18,393 bases of DNA from Muribaculaceae bacterium. Its GTDB lineage: Bacteria; Bacteroidota; Bacteroidia; Bacteroidales; Muribaculaceae. Location: positions 1,258 through 19,650 of the forward strand of contig JAIDTS010000400.1 of the NCBI GenBank assembly GCA_029060585.1, read 5' to 3'. Within the stretch, counting starts at the first letter, position 1; the number at the start of each line of letters is the position of its first letter. The position numbers and the translations under genes are program-made. Under the pieces are notes generated by a model, which was given only the letters and a program-made list of their open reading frames with translations, had not been told where the DNA came from and did not search any database. Below, in pieces: positions 14,948 through 18,393 of this stretch.

Positions 14948-16597
14948 ATGTATCCACTGAGACTTATCTGCTACATATCCGCTCTGCTGCTGGCTGTCAT
15001 TTCTCCCTCGACGGTCTTTGCTAACGCTCCGGTGCATGGTTGCTCCGGATGCTCGGACAATTGTGGCGGGAAGTCGAAGGGCGTCATGCATAATCCCATG
15101 CTTTGGGCTGATGTTCCGGATCCGGATGTGATCAGGGTCGGTGATGACTATTATATGGTCTCCACCACCATGCATCTGATGCCCGGATGTCCTGTTATGC
15201 ATTCCAAGGATCTTGTCAACTGGGAGACTATAGGATATGTTTTCGATCGTCTGACCGATACTCCGCGATATGATCTTATTGATGGAACCGTTTACGGCAA
15301 AGGGCAGTGGGCTACATCCCTGAGATATCGCGACGGTGTCTTCTATGTCCTTTTCTCTCCCAACGACCAGCCCTACCGTTCCTATATATATAAGGCTACG
15401 GATCCTGCAGGTCCATGGGAACTTATCACCCGTACGGATCATTTCCACGATGCTTCGCTTTTGCTCGACGACGATGGACGTGCCTACGTTTTCTACAACG
15501 GCGGTGAGATCAGGCTTCGTGAGCTTGAATCCGATCTTTCCGGGGTTAAGGAAGGAGGCGTGGATAAGACCGTGATATTTCCAGATTCGGAAGAGACCGG
15601 ACTTCATGAGGGTAGCCGCGTTGTGAAGCACGATGGCAAATACTATGCATTTGTGATTTCCTGGCCTGCCGGCAAACCTCGCAGGCAGCTCTGCTACAGA
15701 GCCGACAACATCGAGGGACCCTATGAGAAGATGGTGGTGCTGGAGTCACAGTTCGGTGGTTTCCCCTACGTCGGACAGGGATGTCTTGTAGATGGAAAAG
15801 AGGGAGATTGGTGGGGAGTCATCTTCCAGGATCGCGGAGGTGTGGGGCGTGTGCTTACCCTCAATCCCGTGGAGTGGAAAGACGGCTGGCCTATGCTTGG
15901 CGACAAGGATGGAAAGGTTCCCGCTGAGATTGAGATGGATTTGTCTCCCGAAATAAATGGGCGTGTCGCGGAATCCGACGATTTCAATGGTTCAAAGTCT
16001 ATCTATTGGCAGTGGAACCATAATCCCATAGATTCTGCTTGGTCTCTCACCGAACGTCCCGGTTATCTTAGGCTGAAGACATCCCGGTTGGTGCCAAACC
16101 TTTTTGAGGCTCCGAATACTATTTCGCAGCGTATGGAAGGGCCCGAATGTGAGGCTGAGGTCAAACTTGATGTGGCTGGTATGAAGCCCGGCGACAAAGC
16201 AGGTCTCGCCGCGTTCAACGGAGATTCCGGATTGATCTATGTGGATTATACGGAGGAGGGAAAATTCATCGTGATGAGCGAGTCGTCCGTGGTTTTAGGC
16301 GAGCCCGGTCATAAGGTGACCGGTGTGAACGATAAGGAAATCGCAAGGGTAGCTCTCTCCGGAAACGATGTATATCTTAAGATTGATGCTAATTTCAACC
16401 CCGGTTGTGACATCGCACGCTTTTATTGGAGTCTCGATGGAGCTGACTGGCATCAGATCGGAGGTGACTTCAAGATGATATTCGACTATCGTAGGCTGTT
16501 TATGGGCACCCGATTTGCGATATTCAACTACGCTACTCAGAATGCGGGCGGATATGTCGATGTCGACAGTTTTAAATTCGATAAAGCAAATGATTGA
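14948..16597 (+). CDS. Secreted GH43 glycosidase (subfamily-12-like), arabinofuranosidase/xylosidase
   Basis: A 549-residue exported enzyme with a signal peptide ending near residue 25-27 (STVFANA). The five-bladed propeller has the general base Asp58 in ADVPDPDV, the pKa modulator Asp168 in HFHDASLLLDDDGRAYVFYNGGEIRL, and the general acid Glu221 in GLHEGSRVVKHDGKYY. DGDWWG-like EGDWWGVIFQDRGGVGR follows near the end of the domain. From about residue 335 a beta-sandwich C-terminal domain of the GH43_C2 type runs to the end (ESDDFNGS...WQWNHNP..WSLTERPGYLRL). This architecture is typical of xylan-directed GH43_12 proteins, usually alpha-L-arabinofuranosidases; xylosidase activity is the main alternative. 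Odd: a CxxCxxxC cluster (Cys32, Cys35, Cys39) sits just after the signal peptide. The gene has its own promoter and terminator, directly downstream of the HTCS gene. Confidence 0.92.
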   Translation: MYPLRLICYISALLLAVISPSTVFANAPVHGCSGCSDNCGGKSKGVMHNPMLWADVPDPDVIRVGDDYYMVSTTMHLMPGCPVMHSKDLVNWETIGYVFDRLTDTPRYDLIDGTVYGKGQWATSLRYRDGVFYVLFSPNDQPYRSYIYKATDPAGPWELITRTDHFHDASLLLDDDGRAYVFYNGGEIRLRELESDLSGVKEGGVDKTVIFPDSEETGLHEGSRVVKHDGKYYAFVISWPAGKPRRQLCYRADNIEGPYEKMVVLESQFGGFPYVGQGCLVDGKEGDWWGVIFQDRGGVGRVLTLNPVEWKDGWPMLGDKDGKVPAEIEMDLSPEINGRVAESDDFNGSKSIYWQWNHNPIDSAWSLTERPGYLRLKTSRLVPNLFEAPNTISQRMEGPECEAEVKLDVAGMKPGDKAGLAAFNGDSGLIYVDYTEEGKFIVMSESSVVLGEPGHKVTGVNDKEIARVALSGNDVYLKIDANFNPGCDIARFYWSLDGADWHQIGGDFKMIFDYRRLFMGTRFAIFNYATQNAGGYVDVDSFKFDKAND

Positions 16598-16732
16598 TAT
16601 AAATAATAGGTTAATTTGATTAATAGGTAGGTTTATTATCGCTCTTCCACTTTCTTACAAATGATGATTTTATAGAAAGAGTTAAAAAGATTTTTTAGTA
16701 AAGATTGATTATAGGTTTAGTTATTAGGTAGT

Positions 16733-16780
16733 GGTTGTGGGCTGGAATGCGTGATGCATACCAGCCACAGCCCATTTTTA
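16733..16780 (+). terminator. Terminator of the first GH43 gene
   Basis: A stem of about 12 bp (16733-16745 with CCAGCCACAGCC at 16761-16772, one bulged G and one G-U pair) closes a 15-base loop, followed by CATTTTTA. The loop contains the GCGTGATGCATA word related to the repeats at 3902-3927. Confidence 0.75.
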
Positions 16781-16911
16781 GGGGGCATGAATGTTTCGGA
16801 TGGGTAATAATGGTGTAATGGATGTCCAAAGGTCCGGTACGATCCCTTAAAACACTTATCAAAAACGATATGATGTAAATGTGTTGTAAATCAAATAAAT
16901 ATAAATATTAC

Positions 16912-16969
16912 GTTACGAATTATTACGAAAATGAGACGTTTTTGTTGCTGTATGCTACGAATTGTGACG
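16912..16969. promoter_or_regulatory. Candidate activator site: direct repeats of TACGAATT upstream of the last GH43 gene
   Basis: TACGAATTATTACG (16914-16927) and TACGAATTGTGACG (16956-16969) match at 11 of 14 positions and start 42 bases apart, four helical turns. The second ends 41 bases before the -7 box at 17011. GTTACGAATT at 16912-16921 is identical to a 10-mer upstream of the HTCS gene. An HTCS or AraC-type site is plausible but inferred. Confidence 0.4.
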
Positions 16970-17010
16970 TATATGAAAGTCCTGCGCGCGCGTGAATCGC
17001 AGAAGTTGAT

Positions 17011-17018
17011 TAAATTTG
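17011..17018 (+). promoter_or_regulatory. Probable -7 box of the last GH43 gene
   Basis: TAAATTTG matches TAnnTTTG. No -33 box is present (CGCG at the expected place), so an activator is likely needed. The leader would be about 68 bases, the last 46 being the octamer array. Confidence 0.5.
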
Positions 17019-17046
17019 CAATCCGTTAATAGTAGTCCGAAACCGG

Positions 17047-17092
17047 ACAACTGTACAACTTGAAAACTTGACAACACGACAACTTCAACAAC
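17047..17092 (+). repeat. Five 8-bp repeats plus a partial unit directly before the last GH43 start codon
   Basis: Units are ACAACTGT, ACAACTTG, AAAACTTG, ACAACACG, ACAACTTC and a final AACAAC that touches the ATG at 17093. The unit length and ACAAC core are the same as in the xylE leader (5411-5450), but the two arrays are different sequences on opposite strands. Confidence 0.8.
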
Positions 17093-18376
17093 ATGGCAAA
17101 ACTGACCAACATCGCAATCGCCTTAGGGTGTCTCTCCCTTCTCGGGAGCTGCACTTCGAAGAAGGCAGCCGTCGGCCCGCAGAGTTCTGTGGCGATCTTC
17201 GACTCCTTCTCCTACGAAGGCGATGACAATTTCTACAAGGCCAATCCTCTGCCTGATGAAAGTTCCTACTACAATCCTGTTCTCGCGGGATGGTATTCGG
17301 ATCCGTCGCTCTGCACCAACGGCAAGGGTGACTATTTCCTCGTGACTTCAACATTCACTTTCTTCCCCGGTGTCCCCATCTTCCATAGCCGTGACCTCGT
17401 CAACTGGGAGCAGATCGGACATGTTCTTACGCGCGAGTCTCAGCTCGTAAATATGGAGAAACAGCATGTCAGCGGCGGTATTTTCGCCCCTGACATCGCC
17501 TACAATCCTGCCAATGAAACGTATTACATGGTTACCACCAACGTTGGCGCAGGTAATTTCTTCGTGAAGACGCAGGATCCCTACGGAGAATGGAGCGATC
17601 CCATCATGCTTCCTGAGGTGGCCGGTATTGACCCTGCATTCTTCTTTGATGAGGATGGCAAGGCATATATCGTCAACAACGACGACGCTCCTGACGGAAA
17701 TGCTGAATATGACGGACATCGTACGGTCCGCGTAGTTGAGTTCGATACAGCTACCGACAAGTGTGTCGGCGAACGCAGAATCGTGGTCAATAAAGGCTGC
17801 CGTCCCGAAGAGAAGCCCATCTGGTGTGAGGGTCCCCATATATATAAGGAGGGGGGCAACTATTATCTGATGACCGCTGAGGGTGGAACAAGCGTCGGCC
17901 ACAGCGAGGTTATTTATAAAGGACCGTCACCTTTCGGCCCCTTCGTTCCTTGGGAAGGCAATCCCATTCTTACTCAGCGAACCCTTGATCCCTCGCGTGA
18001 GAATCCGGTTACATGCGCCGGCCACGCCGACATGGTCAAGACCCCGGATGGAGACTGGTGGGGCATTTTCCTCGCCTGCCGTCCGTTGGAAGGCGACAAG
18101 GAAAACCTCGGCCGCGAGACTTTTCTTCTTCCCGTCAAATGGACAGCCGACGGATGGCCCCGTTTTGTCGAGAACGGCGAGACAGTTCCTCTGCTCGGCA
18201 GCAAGTCGGGCGTGAAACGTGGAGAGAAACTGACTTTCGGCAACTACGCTCGCCACGATGAATTTAACGATTCAACTCTCGACCATGACTGGATGACACT
18301 TCGTGGTAAGGCATCCGATTATTATTCTCTGACTCAGAATCACGTACATATCACAGTGAACTGCGCCGATGTCTAG
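17093..18376 (+). CDS. Lipoprotein GH43 glycosidase, probably beta-xylosidase or arabinofuranosidase, ending early in its C-terminal domain
   Basis: The frame gives 427 residues. A lipoprotein signal ends in the lipobox LGSC (Cys20), so the enzyme is membrane-anchored. The propeller has general base Asp70 in GWYSDPSL, FFPGVPIFHSRDLVNWEQIGHVL (90-112), modulator Asp180 in GIDPAFFFDEDGKAY, general acid Glu246 in WCEGPHIYK, and GHADMVKTPDGDWWG (310-324), as in GH43 xylosidases of the subfamily 10/11 group. The GH43_C2 beta-sandwich starts near residue 385 (DEFNDSTLDHDWMTLRG), but a TAG at 18374-18376 stops it after about 40 residues, where relatives have well over 100 more. The codons after the TAG (SSEKS) still look like the family. 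A nonsense mutation, a sequencing error or readthrough are all possible; the window ends 17 bases later. The catalytic domain itself is intact. Confidence 0.85.
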   Translation: MAKLTNIAIALGCLSLLGSCTSKKAAVGPQSSVAIFDSFSYEGDDNFYKANPLPDESSYYNPVLAGWYSDPSLCTNGKGDYFLVTSTFTFFPGVPIFHSRDLVNWEQIGHVLTRESQLVNMEKQHVSGGIFAPDIAYNPANETYYMVTTNVGAGNFFVKTQDPYGEWSDPIMLPEVAGIDPAFFFDEDGKAYIVNNDDAPDGNAEYDGHRTVRVVEFDTATDKCVGERRIVVNKGCRPEEKPIWCEGPHIYKEGGNYYLMTAEGGTSVGHSEVIYKGPSPFGPFVPWEGNPILTQRTLDPSRENPVTCAGHADMVKTPDGDWWGIFLACRPLEGDKENLGRETFLLPVKWTADGWPRFVENGETVPLLGSKSGVKRGEKLTFGNYARHDEFNDSTLDHDWMTLRGKASDYYSLTQNHVHITVNCADV

Positions 18377-18393
18377 TCAAGCGAGAAGTCGGG

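Larger units (their letters stand above)
16598..17092. other. 495-base gene-free region between the two GH43 genes
   Basis: No convincing coding frame or structural RNA is seen on either strand. The first 130 bases are AT-rich with repeated TAGGT words (for example TTAATAGGTAGG near 16620 and TTATTAGGTAG near 16721). Then come the GH43 terminator (16733-16780), an anonymous stretch (16781-16905), a cluster of TACGAA words (16908-16969), a CG-alternating stretch (16983-16990), a -7 box and the octamer leader. The length and content suggest a regulated leader for the lipoprotein GH43 gene. Confidence 0.6.

Noticed and set aside
14816..15631. A 271-codon open frame on the minus strand opposite the first GH43 gene
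   Set aside because: It lies across the GH43 terminator-promoter region and catalytic codons, has no recognisable domain, and the plus-strand protein has all GH43 catalytic motifs. It is an antisense shadow.
16781..16905. Small RNA or small gene between the GH43 genes
   Set aside because: Frames are short and interrupted, and no stable stem with a T-tract is seen after the terminator at 16733-16780. Expression data would be needed to claim an RNA.

Overview
The window comes from a Bacteroidota genome, most likely order Bacteroidales. I would guess a gut Muribaculaceae- or Bacteroidaceae-type organism, but the family is inference. The support is a TAnnTTTG -7 promoter box upstream of seven genes, very little Shine-Dalgarno sequence, a single-chain hybrid two-component regulator (HTCS), and secreted or lipoprotein glycosidases of families GH51, GH43, GH115 and GH105/DUF2264.

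Layout. (1) 1-1223, minus strand: the start of a bleomycin-hydrolase-type aminopeptidase (cut by the window edge), preceded in its operon by a GNAT/FemAB-like acyltransferase. (2) 1337-2890, plus: a secreted GH51 arabinofuranosidase with its own promoter and terminator. (3) 2943-3809, minus: a lipoprotein DNA/RNA non-specific endonuclease, convergent to GH51. (4) 3915-7785, minus: a two-gene operon of a GH105-DUF2264 fusion enzyme followed by a XylE-type sugar/H+ symporter. (5) 7884-10478, minus: a GH115 alpha-glucuronidase with its own promoter and terminator. (6) 10760-14752, plus, divergent from GH115: a 1330-residue HTCS regulator. (7) 14948-16597, plus: a GH43 enzyme (subfamily-12-like). 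(8) 17093-18376, plus: a lipoprotein GH43 enzyme after a 495-base gene-free leader region; its frame ends early, inside the C-terminal beta-sandwich domain.

Taken together, regions 2 and 4-8 read as a locus that finishes hydrolysis of glucuronoarabinoxylan-like hemicellulose. GH115 removes (methyl)glucuronic acid, GH51 and GH43 remove arabinose and xylose, the GH105-DUF2264 protein treats uronic-acid ends, XylE brings the pentose into the cytoplasm, and the HTCS senses periplasmic oligosaccharide and activates transcription. No SusC/SusD pair and no endo-xylanase lie in the window.

The most unusual signals are not genes. Three back-to-back palindromes fill 76 bases of the HTCS linker codons (13890-13965). 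Arrays of five 8-bp units of the form ACAACnnn sit directly before the start codons of xylE and of the last GH43 gene. A GTTACGAATT motif is shared by the regulator's own upstream region and the long leader of the last GH43 gene. The last GH43 frame carries an in-frame TAG 17 bases before the window edge.
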